Below, piece after piece: positions 23,043-29,865 of a DNA stretch of 29,865 bases. Source of the DNA: CAZZNQ01 sp964655775 (GTDB lineage: Bacteria > Planctomycetota > Brocadiia > SM23-32). The stretch's first letter is position 1, and each line of letters opens with the position of its first letter. The DNA lies in assembly GCA_964655775.1 (NCBI GenBank), contig CAZZNQ010000050.1:1-29865 (forward strand). Reading direction: 5' to 3'. A model generated the notes under the pieces. The model was not told where the DNA came from, did no database searches, and saw only the letters and a list, made by a program, of their open reading frames with translations. The position numbers and the translations under genes are program-made.

Positions 23043-23798
23043 ATGAGTAAAGTCCGATACGAGGAGATGTTGCCGCACGAGATAGTGTCGCGGAGGAAGG
23101 CGTTCCCGGCGGCCTTCATCGGCCTGGGTGGGCTGGAGTGGCACGGCAAGCACCTGGCCTCAGGCAACGATGCCCTGAAGGCCGAGAAGCTCTGCGAGAT
23201 GGCGGCCACCCGTTCCGGCGGCTTCGCGTTCCCGACGCTCTGGTATGGCGAACCGCGCGTGGCGGCCCTGATGGAAGCCAACCACGACGAAGACGGCGCC
23301 ATCCGCCGGGCCATGAAGTTCAAGAAACGCAAGCACACGCCCAAGCACTTCGGCAGCACCGGCGAGGAGCAGATCGAGTTCTACCAGCGCCTTATCCGCC
23401 ACGTGCTCATCCAGATGAACTCGCTGGAGATGAAGGCCGTCTGTCTCGTCTGCGGTCACTATCCGCTTTGGAACTACGCCCGCCCGGTGGTCGAGCAGTT
23501 CAACGTCGACTTCCCGGACACCCGGGCGTTTGCCGGCCGCGAGCTTGACTACCCTCCCGAGTCGAAACGTGTCGGCGGCGACCACGCGGCGAAGTGGGAG
23601 ACCTCCTACCTCTGGCACCTGCGGCCGGACTGCGTGGACATGAGCGTCTACCTCGGCCGCGAGGACGAGCCCCTGATCGGCGTGATGGGCGAGGACCCAC
23701 GGCGGACCGCATCGGTCGAGACAGGCAGGAAGGGCTGCGAGCTGATTGTGGAAGCCATTGTCGCCAAGGCGCGGGAGCTGATTGAGGCGGTAACTTGA
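23043..23798 (+). CDS. Creatininase family protein with altered second metal motif
   Basis: A 251-residue protein of the creatininase (creatinine amidohydrolase) superfamily. The ATG at 23043 is chosen because GAGGA lies six bases upstream; an ATG at 23037 touches that site. GGLEWHGKHLASGND gives Glu32, His34 and Asp43, aligning with metal ligands Glu34, His36 and Asp45 of Pseudomonas creatininase. His139 lies in CGHYPLWN, where most relatives have NGHGGN or GHYEN, and the position of the second-metal Glu is Pro141. Glu186 in HAAKWETSYL matches the usual late glutamate. Metal binding is likely, but creatinine as substrate is not supported. It follows the TlpA gene by 27 bases. Confidence 0.8.
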   Translation: MSKVRYEEMLPHEIVSRRKAFPAAFIGLGGLEWHGKHLASGNDALKAEKLCEMAATRSGGFAFPTLWYGEPRVAALMEANHDEDGAIRRAMKFKKRKHTPKHFGSTGEEQIEFYQRLIRHVLIQMNSLEMKAVCLVCGHYPLWNYARPVVEQFNVDFPDTRAFAGRELDYPPESKRVGGDHAAKWETSYLWHLRPDCVDMSVYLGREDEPLIGVMGEDPRRTASVETGRKGCELIVEAIVAKARELIEAVT

Positions 23799-23865
23799 CG
23801 GAGCACCGACGGCGGATCCCGTGCGGACCGAGGGGCTACGTCGACCTGCAGACACCGGAGCTAAC

Positions 23866-25230
23866 ATGATGAGACTGCGAGCAGTCCTGAGTACCTGGGT
23901 GTTTTTGATGGCCGCGTCGGTAGTGTTTGGCGCGGCGAGCGACGGGGACGCGCTCCAGTCCCGGGCGCGGGAATTCGTGACGCTGACGTCCTCCGGCGAG
24001 TACGAGCAGGCCGTCGGCATGTTCGACGACACGATGTCCCGGGCGCTGCCGGCGGAGGCCCTGAAGCGGACGTGGACGTCGGTAATCGCCGCAGCGGGGG
24101 AGTTGAAGCAGATACAGGGGACGCGGACGCAGGAGTTGGGCCGGTTCCGCGTCGTCTTCGTTACGTGCAGCTTCGAGCGGGCGGCGCTGGACGCCAAGGT
24201 CGTCTTCGATCTGCAGGGGCGGATCACCGGCCTGTGGTTCCAGCCGTCGCAGCCGGATCAGGAGTGGCAGCCGCCGGACTATGTCCGGACCGGGTCGTTC
24301 ACGGAGGTCGAGGTAACGGTCGGTGAGCCGCCCTGGGAGCTGCCGGCCACCCTGACGCAGCCGAACGGCAAGGGCCCGTTCCCGGGACTGGTTCTCGTCC
24401 ACGGCTCTGGGCCGCACGACCGCGACGAGACGATCGGGCCGAACAAGCCGTTTCGCGATCTCGCCTGGGGCCTCGCCTCCAGAGGTATCGCCGTGCTACG
24501 CTACGAGAAAAGGACCAAGGTGCACCCCGAACGGATGGCGGCGCGCAAGGACCTGACGGTCAACGAGGAGACGGTGGATGACGCGGTCGCGGCGGCAGAG
24601 GCGCTGCGCCGCCGGCCGCGCGTTGACGGCGGCTCCGTTTTCGTGCTGGGGCACAGCCTGGGAGGCATGCTGGTGCCCCGCATCGCGGCCGCCAACGCCA
24701 GCATTCGCGGATTCGTGGTGATGGCGGGAACGGCCCGGCCGCTGGAGGACGTGGTGCTGGAACAGATCCGCTACCTTCGGTCGCTGTCCGACAACCTGAC
24801 GGAGCGCGAGGAATCCGAGATCGAGCGGATGGAGCGGGAAGTGGAGCGCGCAAAAAAGCTCTATCGCAGCGGCGAACCGGACGGGAAAGGGCCGATACTG
24901 GGCGCCGAGCCCGCCTATTGGCTGGACCTGCAAGATTACGATCCTCCGCGCGCCGCGCTCGGCATGACGCGCCCCCTGCTGATTCTGCAGGGCGGCCGCG
25001 ACTACCAGGTGACCTCAGACGACTACGAACGCTGGAAGACGCTGCTCACAGATCAAGCGAACGTGATGTTCCTCCTCTATCCGGAGCTCAATCATCTGTT
25101 CATGCCGGGAGAGGGCCGCAGCACGCCGGCGGAGTATGAGAAACTCGGGCACGTAGCCGGTGAGGTGGTGCAGAGCATTGCTGCCTGGATCGAGGAGAAC
25201 GCCGCTTCCGGTGGGGCAGATGAGGATTGA
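23866..25230 (+). CDS. Secreted alpha/beta hydrolase with N-terminal DUF3887-like domain
   Basis: A 454-residue exported serine hydrolase. The ATG at 23866 has GGAG five bases upstream and begins a signal peptide (MMRLRAVLSTWVFLMAASVV). Residues about 28-120 look like a DUF3887-type domain (LTSSGEYEQAVGMFDD), often found before such hydrolases. The hydrolase domain shows the oxyanion region VLVHGSGPHDRD, nucleophile elbow GHSLGG, acid region ILQGGRDYQV and the histidine in PELNHLF, so the triad is complete. A charged helical insertion (EREESEIERMEREVERAKK) forms a lid-like segment. It follows the creatininase-like gene by 67 bases. The substrate, probably an ester or peptide, is unknown. Confidence 0.9.
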   Translation: MMRLRAVLSTWVFLMAASVVFGAASDGDALQSRAREFVTLTSSGEYEQAVGMFDDTMSRALPAEALKRTWTSVIAAAGELKQIQGTRTQELGRFRVVFVTCSFERAALDAKVVFDLQGRITGLWFQPSQPDQEWQPPDYVRTGSFTEVEVTVGEPPWELPATLTQPNGKGPFPGLVLVHGSGPHDRDETIGPNKPFRDLAWGLASRGIAVLRYEKRTKVHPERMAARKDLTVNEETVDDAVAAAEALRRRPRVDGGSVFVLGHSLGGMLVPRIAAANASIRGFVVMAGTARPLEDVVLEQIRYLRSLSDNLTEREESEIERMEREVERAKKLYRSGEPDGKGPILGAEPAYWLDLQDYDPPRAALGMTRPLLILQGGRDYQVTSDDYERWKTLLTDQANVMFLLYPELNHLFMPGEGRSTPAEYEKLGHVAGEVVQSIAAWIEENAASGGADED

Positions 25231-25257
25231 TGCCCTCTGCCGACGCATGCGGGCCGT

Positions 25258-25286
25258 TTGCCGCCTTTGACCGGCTGCCTTATAAT
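25258..25286 (+). promoter_or_regulatory. Promoter for the AKR-ferredoxin-CBM9 fusion gene
   Basis: TTGCCG (25258-25263, four of six matches) and a perfect TATAAT (25281-25286) are 17 bases apart. Transcription near 25293 would give a leader of about 107 bases, longer than most in this window, containing two perfect hairpins. Confidence 0.6.
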
Positions 25287-25294
25287 CGTCCTAT

Positions 25295-25312
25295 TGCCCG
25301 TCTCAGCGGGCA
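25295..25312 (+). repeat. Leader hairpin at the predicted transcription start
   Basis: tgcccg and cgggca are perfect inverted repeats with a six-base loop, starting within a few bases of the predicted +1. It could be a 5' stabilising stem-loop or an operator. No T-tract follows. Confidence 0.42.
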
Positions 25313-25342
25313 GCAGACTCACCACGCGGAGGACCCCGGTGC

Positions 25343-25358
25343 GGGCCGCTTCCGGCCC
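25343..25358 (+). repeat. Second leader hairpin, G+C-rich with tetraloop
   Basis: gggccg-cttc-cggccc is a perfect six-base stem with a four-base loop, about 42 bases before the start codon. It is too far from the ribosome site to mask it alone and has no T-tract, so its role is open. Confidence 0.45.
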
Positions 25359-25399
25359 TGCCTCGCATCGGCGTAGGTTGTGTTTTGGAGGAGATGGAG

Positions 25400-27403
25400 A
25401 TGCAGTATGCCGTGCTCGGAAAAACAGGACTGAAGGTGTCGCGGCTGGGCTTCGGCTGCATGCGCCTGCCCATGAAGTCAGCCACCGAGGTGGACCGCGA
25501 TCTTGCCATCCCCATGCTGCGCCGCGGCTTCGAGCTGGGGATCAACTACTTCGATACGGCAGTGGGCTACTGCGCCGGCGACAGCCAGCGCGTGCTGGGC
25601 GAGGCCATGGAGGACATCCGCGACAAGGTGATCCTCTCCACCAAGAACCACCATTACGACAAGGCCGACAAGGCCGGCTGGTGGAAGAACCTGGAGGACA
25701 GCCTCGAACGTCTTCGCGTCGACTGCATCGACGTCTACAACCTCCACATGCTGAACTACGACAGGTTCGAGGAGGCCGTCGACGGCGAGGACGGCCTCTA
25801 CCAGGAGCTGCTCAAAGCGAAGGAACAGGGCCTCATCGAGCACATCTGCCATTCGTTCCACGGCAGCAACGAGAGCCTGGTGAAGTGCATCGACACCGGC
25901 CTGTTCGAGTCGATCACCGTGCAGTACAACCTGCTGGACCGTCACCTGGAAGAGGGTATCGCCCACGCCCATGAGAAGGGCCTGGGAGTGACGATCATGG
26001 GACCGGTCGGCGGCGGTCGGCTCGGCTATCCGAGCGACAAGGCGTCGGAGCTCGTCGGCGGAGTCAAGAGCACGCCGGAGCTGGCCCTGCGCTTCGTGCT
26101 GTCGAATCCCAACGTGACCATCGCGCTCTCCGGCATGCAGAATCTGCAGCAACTCGAAGAGAACGTCGCCACCGTATCCAGTTTGGGCGCGCTGACCGAA
26201 GAAGACCACGAGCAGATCGAGGAGGCCGTCCGCGAGCGCAAGGAGCTTCTGGGCCTCTACTGCACCGGATGCGGCTACTGTATGCCGTGCCCGGAAGGCG
26301 TGGACATTCCCGCAAACCTGGAAATCCTGAACATCGAACGCGTGTTCGGGCTGACCGACCACGCGCGCGCCAAGTATGCTGCGCTCGGCGGCAAGGCGGC
26401 CTTTTGCCGGCTGTGCGGCAAGTGCCTGGAGGAATGCCCCCAGGACCTGGACATCCCCGCCAGGCTGGCGGAGGTGGTCGCCGTGCTGGACGAGCGCGCC
26501 GGATCGGTCTCCGGCTGGGGCGAACTGCGCGGCGCGGAACGCCGGGACGACGGACTGCTCTCTGTCGGCATGCGCTACCATCTGAAGAACTTCACGGACG
26601 AGGCCCAGGAAGTCACCGTCGAGTTCCAGCCGCATTACGAGGAACAGGTGCAACCGAACGAGTTCGAGGTGGAAACGCTCAAAGCCTACGGACGACGACA
26701 CAGGGATCTGCAGGTTCTGGTCACGCCGCCGCTGGAGATGCTCACGCTGGACGCCATGATCTCCTTCGACGGATCGCACACGCTCGAGCACCTGCACTAC
26801 GTGCTGACCACGGCGGAGCGCACGGGCGACGGCACACCGGATACGTCCGACGAGCCGGCAAGGGAACTGCACGTGCCCTCGCCCCTGCATCCGGTGCTGG
26901 CCTCCTCCAAGGCCGTGAAGGGCCATAGCCTGGACTTCGACGTATGCTACGACGATGATGCGCTCTACTTGTGGGCGGACGTCGAGGACGATCTGGTCTG
27001 TGCCGCCGAGGAAGAGATCAAGGGCCGGATGAAAGCGGACAACATCTGCATCTTCCTGGACGGCCGCGACAGCCGCGACCTGGGCAAAGGCGGCTACACC
27101 GACGGCGTCATGCGGGTGACCGTCTATCCGCCGGCGGACGAGGGCGCGGAACCGCAGGTCAGCGTCTCGAACGATTCGGAAGCGAAGGTGAAGCTGGTAC
27201 GGACGCCGGTCGGCTACCGCGCAGTCTGCGCCGTGCCCTGGTCGGCCTTCTCGCAGGTGGAAGGAGTGCCCGGCGTGATCGGCTTCGACATCGCCATGGC
27301 CAGCTACGACGCCGACAGCAAGGAGGTCGTTCGGATGGCCTGGACGGGCCGCGAACGACAGGAACGGGATCCGGCGATGTTCGGCCGGCTGCTGCTGGTC
27401 TGA
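25400..27403 (+). CDS. Aldo/keto reductase-ferredoxin-CBM9-like fusion protein
   Basis: A 667-residue protein; the ATG at 25400 has GGAGGAG six bases upstream. Residues 1-285 are an aldo/keto reductase barrel (MQYAVLGKTGLKVSRLGFGC) with catalytic tetrad Asp52, Tyr57, Lys82 and His116 all present. Two [4Fe-4S] motifs follow: Cys288/291/294/297 (YCTGCGYCMPCP) and Cys336/339/342/346 (CRLCGKCLEECP). Residues about 375-465 form a strand-rich linker domain. Residues about 475-667 resemble a CBM9-like domain (LDFDVCYDDDALYLWADVED, ICIFLDGRD, GFDIAMASYD, MFGRLLLV). No signal peptide is present, so it should be cytoplasmic, where the Fe-S clusters can form; CBM9 domains usually occur on secreted enzymes. 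The AKR-ferredoxin part is a known family (MocA-like); the C-terminal addition is unusual. Substrate unknown. Confidence 0.9.
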   Translation: MQYAVLGKTGLKVSRLGFGCMRLPMKSATEVDRDLAIPMLRRGFELGINYFDTAVGYCAGDSQRVLGEAMEDIRDKVILSTKNHHYDKADKAGWWKNLEDSLERLRVDCIDVYNLHMLNYDRFEEAVDGEDGLYQELLKAKEQGLIEHICHSFHGSNESLVKCIDTGLFESITVQYNLLDRHLEEGIAHAHEKGLGVTIMGPVGGGRLGYPSDKASELVGGVKSTPELALRFVLSNPNVTIALSGMQNLQQLEENVATVSSLGALTEEDHEQIEEAVRERKELLGLYCTGCGYCMPCPEGVDIPANLEILNIERVFGLTDHARAKYAALGGKAAFCRLCGKCLEECPQDLDIPARLAEVVAVLDERAGSVSGWGELRGAERRDDGLLSVGMRYHLKNFTDEAQEVTVEFQPHYEEQVQPNEFEVETLKAYGRRHRDLQVLVTPPLEMLTLDAMISFDGSHTLEHLHYVLTTAERTGDGTPDTSDEPARELHVPSPLHPVLASSKAVKGHSLDFDVCYDDDALYLWADVEDDLVCAAEEEIKGRMKADNICIFLDGRDSRDLGKGGYTDGVMRVTVYPPADEGAEPQVSVSNDSEAKVKLVRTPVGYRAVCAVPWSAFSQVEGVPGVIGFDIAMASYDADSKEVVRMAWTGRERQERDPAMFGRLLLV

Positions 27404-27449
27404 TCGACCGGCGCGTAATCGCATGTGCACACGCTTGAGGAGGGCCGCC

Positions 27450-28331
27450 TTGTTTCTGGCCGAGCTAACGGCGTTCAACTGGGCCATGGTGCTCTGGCTG
27501 TTCGCCCTGGGCGCCGTCATCGGCAGCTTCCTGAACGTGGTCATCTGGCGCATGCCCCACGGCATATCGGTCCGCCGGCCGCGACGTTCGTTCTGCCCGC
27601 ACTGCGAGAACCCCATCCGCTGGCACGACAATGTGCCCGTGCTCAGCTACATCGTGTTGGGCGGCAGATGCCGGGACTGCGGCGCGCGCATCTCGATTCG
27701 CTACCCCGTGGTGGAAGCCCTCACGGGTGCCTTCTTCGCCGCCGTGTACCTGGCGCAGGGCGCGCGGCTCGGCACCGACCCCGGGCAACTCGCCGTGATG
27801 ATGCTGCTGGGCGCGCTGCTGATCGTGGCCAGCGCGGTGGACGTCGACTGGCTCATCATTCCCGACGAAGTGTCGTTCTTCGGCATCCTCGGCGGGTTGA
27901 TGGCCGGCTTCCTGCTGCCGAGGCTCCACGTCGGCTCGGCCTCCTACCATACGGCCGAGAAGCTGACCGGTCTGCTCAACCTGGACGGGCTGCTTTGCTC
28001 GGTCATCGGCCTGCTGGCGGGCGGACTGATGATCCTCCTGTTCGCGCTGGTGGGATCGGTCATCTTCCGGCGGGAGGCGATGGGCTTCGGCGATGTGAAG
28101 CTGATGGCGATGATCGGCGCCTTCTTCGGATGGAAGGTCGCCCTGGTTGCCTTCTTCATATCCCCGTTCATAGGGCTGCTTTACGGCATTCCCCTCCTTC
28201 TCGGAAAAGGCGAGCACGTGATGCCCTACGGCCCGTTCCTGAGCATCGGGGCGATGGCGGCGATGCTGTTCCGCGCCTCCCTTTGCAGCTACGTCGAGCC
28301 GCTCGAACAGCTTGTGGGCATGATCTTCTGA
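27450..28331 (+). CDS. Prepilin peptidase (A24 family, PilD/GspO-like)
   Basis: A 293-residue integral membrane aspartic protease that cleaves and N-methylates type IV pilin-like precursors. The TTG at 27450 is preferred: AGGAGG lies six bases upstream and it gives MFLAELTAFNWAMVLWLF. An in-frame ATG at 27423 has no ribosome site and its codons hold the AGGAGG. The cytoplasmic domain carries the zinc-type pairs Cys49/52 (CPHC) and Cys74/77 (CRDC). Active aspartates are in AVDVDWLIIPDE (Asp131/133) and GFGDVKLM (Asp215). About eight membrane helices are predicted. The hydrophilic stretch at 158-178 between helices is slightly long. No pilin or secretion ATPase gene lies in the window. Confidence 0.93.
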   Translation: MFLAELTAFNWAMVLWLFALGAVIGSFLNVVIWRMPHGISVRRPRRSFCPHCENPIRWHDNVPVLSYIVLGGRCRDCGARISIRYPVVEALTGAFFAAVYLAQGARLGTDPGQLAVMMLLGALLIVASAVDVDWLIIPDEVSFFGILGGLMAGFLLPRLHVGSASYHTAEKLTGLLNLDGLLCSVIGLLAGGLMILLFALVGSVIFRREAMGFGDVKLMAMIGAFFGWKVALVAFFISPFIGLLYGIPLLLGKGEHVMPYGPFLSIGAMAAMLFRASLCSYVEPLEQLVGMIF

Positions 28332-28354
28332 TGAAGCGCGTCTGCCGCGTCGCG

Positions 28355-29695
28355 CTACAGGCCCACCAGTTCGGGCCTGAACAGCGCCAGCCGGGCGAGC
28401 GCCAACCCCAGCAGCACCAGCAAACCTACCTTGATGAAGGTGATCCGCCGTTCGAAACGCCCGGCGTACGACGGATCCTCCACAATCCGGGAGAGGAAGG
28501 CCAGCCTGGCGGGGATGCTGAAATGACGCCAGAACGACGCGCCGGCCTGTCCGCCGCTCATCGCGTTAAGCTTGTGCAAGGCATTTGCGAACGCGTAGGG
28601 GCTCTCCCCCACCCTCAACGCGAACAGGTCCGCCTGCAGTTCCATGCGCCTCGACACCCATCCGAAGACGAAGACCCAGTAAAGCCCCGCGAAGGCAAGC
28701 ATCGCCACGGCCTGCGCGGTAGTCATCTCCAAGGACATCAGGTCACGCATCGGCTCGATCAGGCCCAGTCCGGCCAGCGCGTCGCCAAGGTTGAGGTAGA
28801 ACACCAGGAATCCGAGGGCGAACAGCATGTACACCGGCAGATGGTGGTGCTTGACGTGCGCGACCTCGTGCGCAAAGATCGCCTCGATCTCCGCGTCGGT
28901 GCAGTTGCGCAGCAACGCATCCGTCACCATCACGTAACGCAGCAGCGGCGTGGGACCGACTACGCCGGCGTTACCCAGATGATTGCGCGTGTTCCAGATC
29001 AGGATGTCGTGACACCGAAATCCCACCCGCCGGCAAAACTCCTCCAGCCGCTGCCGCAACGGGCCGTCGGGCAACGGAGCACAGTTCCATATCGTGCGCA
29101 GGAGCAGGGGGCTGAAAACGAGGATGCCGGCGAGCGTGCCGACGGAGACAAAGCCGGTTATCAGGTCCAGATGGGGTGACCGATAGAACACCGCATCGCT
29201 CAGGTCGGTGGTAAAGACCAACGCGAGCCACGGAACCAAAATGATGGCCATCTCCACCCGGAACCGCAGCCAGACGTAGCTCGAGAGCGAAAGCTGCACG
29301 TTGCCCGAACGCACGCTGAAGCGGTGCCAGAACGCCATCACGGTCACGGCCATAACAATGGCCGGCATCAGCAGAAACAGGTCGTCCACCAGAACCGCCC
29401 ACCGGCGCCCGGCGAACAACGTCTGCACGGCCAGCGGCCATCGCAGAACGAACACGTCCGCCAGCACGAACCCGACCACGGCCCCGCTCAGCAGCGCGCG
29501 GAGCTTGCGCGGGGAAAGCAGGCGCGGGATCGCCCCACCCGGCGACGCGAGCGTGCAGCCCGCCCAGGCGAACGCGGCGTTAAGCAGGGCCAGCACCGCC
29601 ACGCCGGCCAGCGTGCCCATGGGCATCACGGCCGCCGCACCAAGGGGCGGAGGAACATAGAGAATCATCACACAGAGCAGGAAGGGCAGCAGCAT
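28355..29695 (-). CDS. M48-family membrane metalloprotease
   Basis: A 446-residue integral membrane zinc protease. The catalytic motif HEVAH is at 276-280, and the third zinc ligand Glu352 lies in RMELQADLFA, as in HtpX/Ste24-type enzymes. About four hydrophobic segments precede the catalytic domain (residues 5-200) and two more follow HEVAH (about 288-305 and 328-347), with another near the C-terminus, giving a Ste24-like layout. Likely role: quality control of membrane proteins; the specific substrate is unknown. The ATG at 29695 has only a weak ribosome site (GAAAG), so the start is moderately certain. It converges on the prepilin peptidase with 23 bases between stops. Confidence 0.9.
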   Translation of the reverse strand: MLLPFLLCVMILYVPPPLGAAAVMPMGTLAGVAVLALLNAAFAWAGCTLASPGGAIPRLLSPRKLRALLSGAVVGFVLADVFVLRWPLAVQTLFAGRRWAVLVDDLFLLMPAIVMAVTVMAFWHRFSVRSGNVQLSLSSYVWLRFRVEMAIILVPWLALVFTTDLSDAVFYRSPHLDLITGFVSVGTLAGILVFSPLLLRTIWNCAPLPDGPLRQRLEEFCRRVGFRCHDILIWNTRNHLGNAGVVGPTPLLRYVMVTDALLRNCTDAEIEAIFAHEVAHVKHHHLPVYMLFALGFLVFYLNLGDALAGLGLIEPMRDLMSLEMTTAQAVAMLAFAGLYWVFVFGWVSRRMELQADLFALRVGESPYAFANALHKLNAMSGGQAGASFWRHFSIPARLAFLSRIVEDPSYAGRFERRITFIKVGLLVLLGLALARLALFRPELVGL

Positions 29696-29777
29696 CGGCT
29701 GTAGCTTTCACCGGGAAAGGGCGCGCTGGCAAAGCACGCCGAGAACGCACCCGGCACGCCCTCAGCGTTACCTGCCG

Positions 29778-29806
29778 ATTGTAGGCGCCGCCGCCGGCCA
29801 ATGCAA
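29778..29806 (-). promoter_or_regulatory. Candidate promoter for the M48 protease gene
   Basis: On the minus strand, TTGCAT (29806-29801) and TACAAT (29783-29778, five of six matches) are 17 bases apart. The leader would be about 75 bases. The remaining sequence to the window end (29807-29865) shows no gene. Confidence 0.48.
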
Positions 29807-29865
29807 GGCGTGCGGGCCCCAAGCGGAGTCCCCCAACCTTGCAGCAACCGGGCCGTTGGGATTAC

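Noticed and set aside
25295..25358. The two stem-loops before the AKR fusion as a Rho-independent terminator of the upstream hydrolase gene.
   Set aside because: Neither stem is followed by a T-tract, and both lie downstream of a near-consensus promoter.
1..29865. Mobile elements, CRISPR arrays, tRNA or rRNA genes.
   Set aside because: Reading both strands I found no transposase or integrase motifs, no regularly spaced repeats, and no recognisable tRNA or rRNA segments. A tRNA covariance-model scan would be the decisive test.

Overview
The window is G+C-rich (roughly two thirds G+C by eye), gene-dense bacterial chromosome. No rRNA, tRNA, CRISPR array, transposase or phage gene was seen. An N-type ATPase operon, an EMC3/DUF106 membrane protein, PQQ-propeller and FG-GAP surface proteins, a large glycosidase-like secreted protein, and CocE and creatininase-family hydrolases together suggest an uncultured member of the Planctomycetota/PVC group or a nearby lineage. 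This is inference from gene content; there is no taxonomic marker gene in the window apart from atpA/atpD.

Layout. Positions 1-6588 (minus strand) hold an N-ATPase operon in the diagnostic order atpD-C-Q-R-B-E-F-A-G. It has no separate delta gene; the b subunit carries a delta-like C-terminal domain instead. atpG runs off the left edge. Positions 6681-18610 (minus strand) hold six closely packed genes, in transcription order: M19 dipeptidase, large glycoside-hydrolase-like secreted protein, FG-GAP secreted protein, membrane-anchored PQQ-like propeller, ATP-grasp/phosphohistidine phosphotransferase (PPDK-like but without the PEP/pyruvate barrel), and an EMC3/TMCO1 (DUF106) membrane protein. 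They are joined by stop/start overlaps or short gaps, so one long transcript is plausible. It points toward the ATPase operon, which has its own candidate promoter.

A 541-base divergent intergenic region separates this block from dprA (19152-20288, plus), which converges on a secreted CocE/NonD-family hydrolase (20309-22141, minus). From 22437 the plus strand carries a TlpA-like thioredoxin, a creatininase-family protein and a secreted alpha/beta hydrolase. Next come an unusual fusion of aldo/keto reductase, 2x[4Fe-4S] ferredoxin and CBM9-like domain (25400-27403, with a good promoter) and a prepilin peptidase. The window ends with a convergent M48 membrane metalloprotease (28355-29695, minus).

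How the parts may work together: the ATPase is an ion pump or synthase in the cytoplasmic membrane. The central block combines one insertase-family membrane protein, two extracytoplasmic beta-propeller proteins and one cytosolic phosphotransferase. I flag it as the most interesting candidate for an undescribed envelope-related system. Its function is not established by the sequence. The reductase-ferredoxin-CBM9 fusion is the most unusual single protein.
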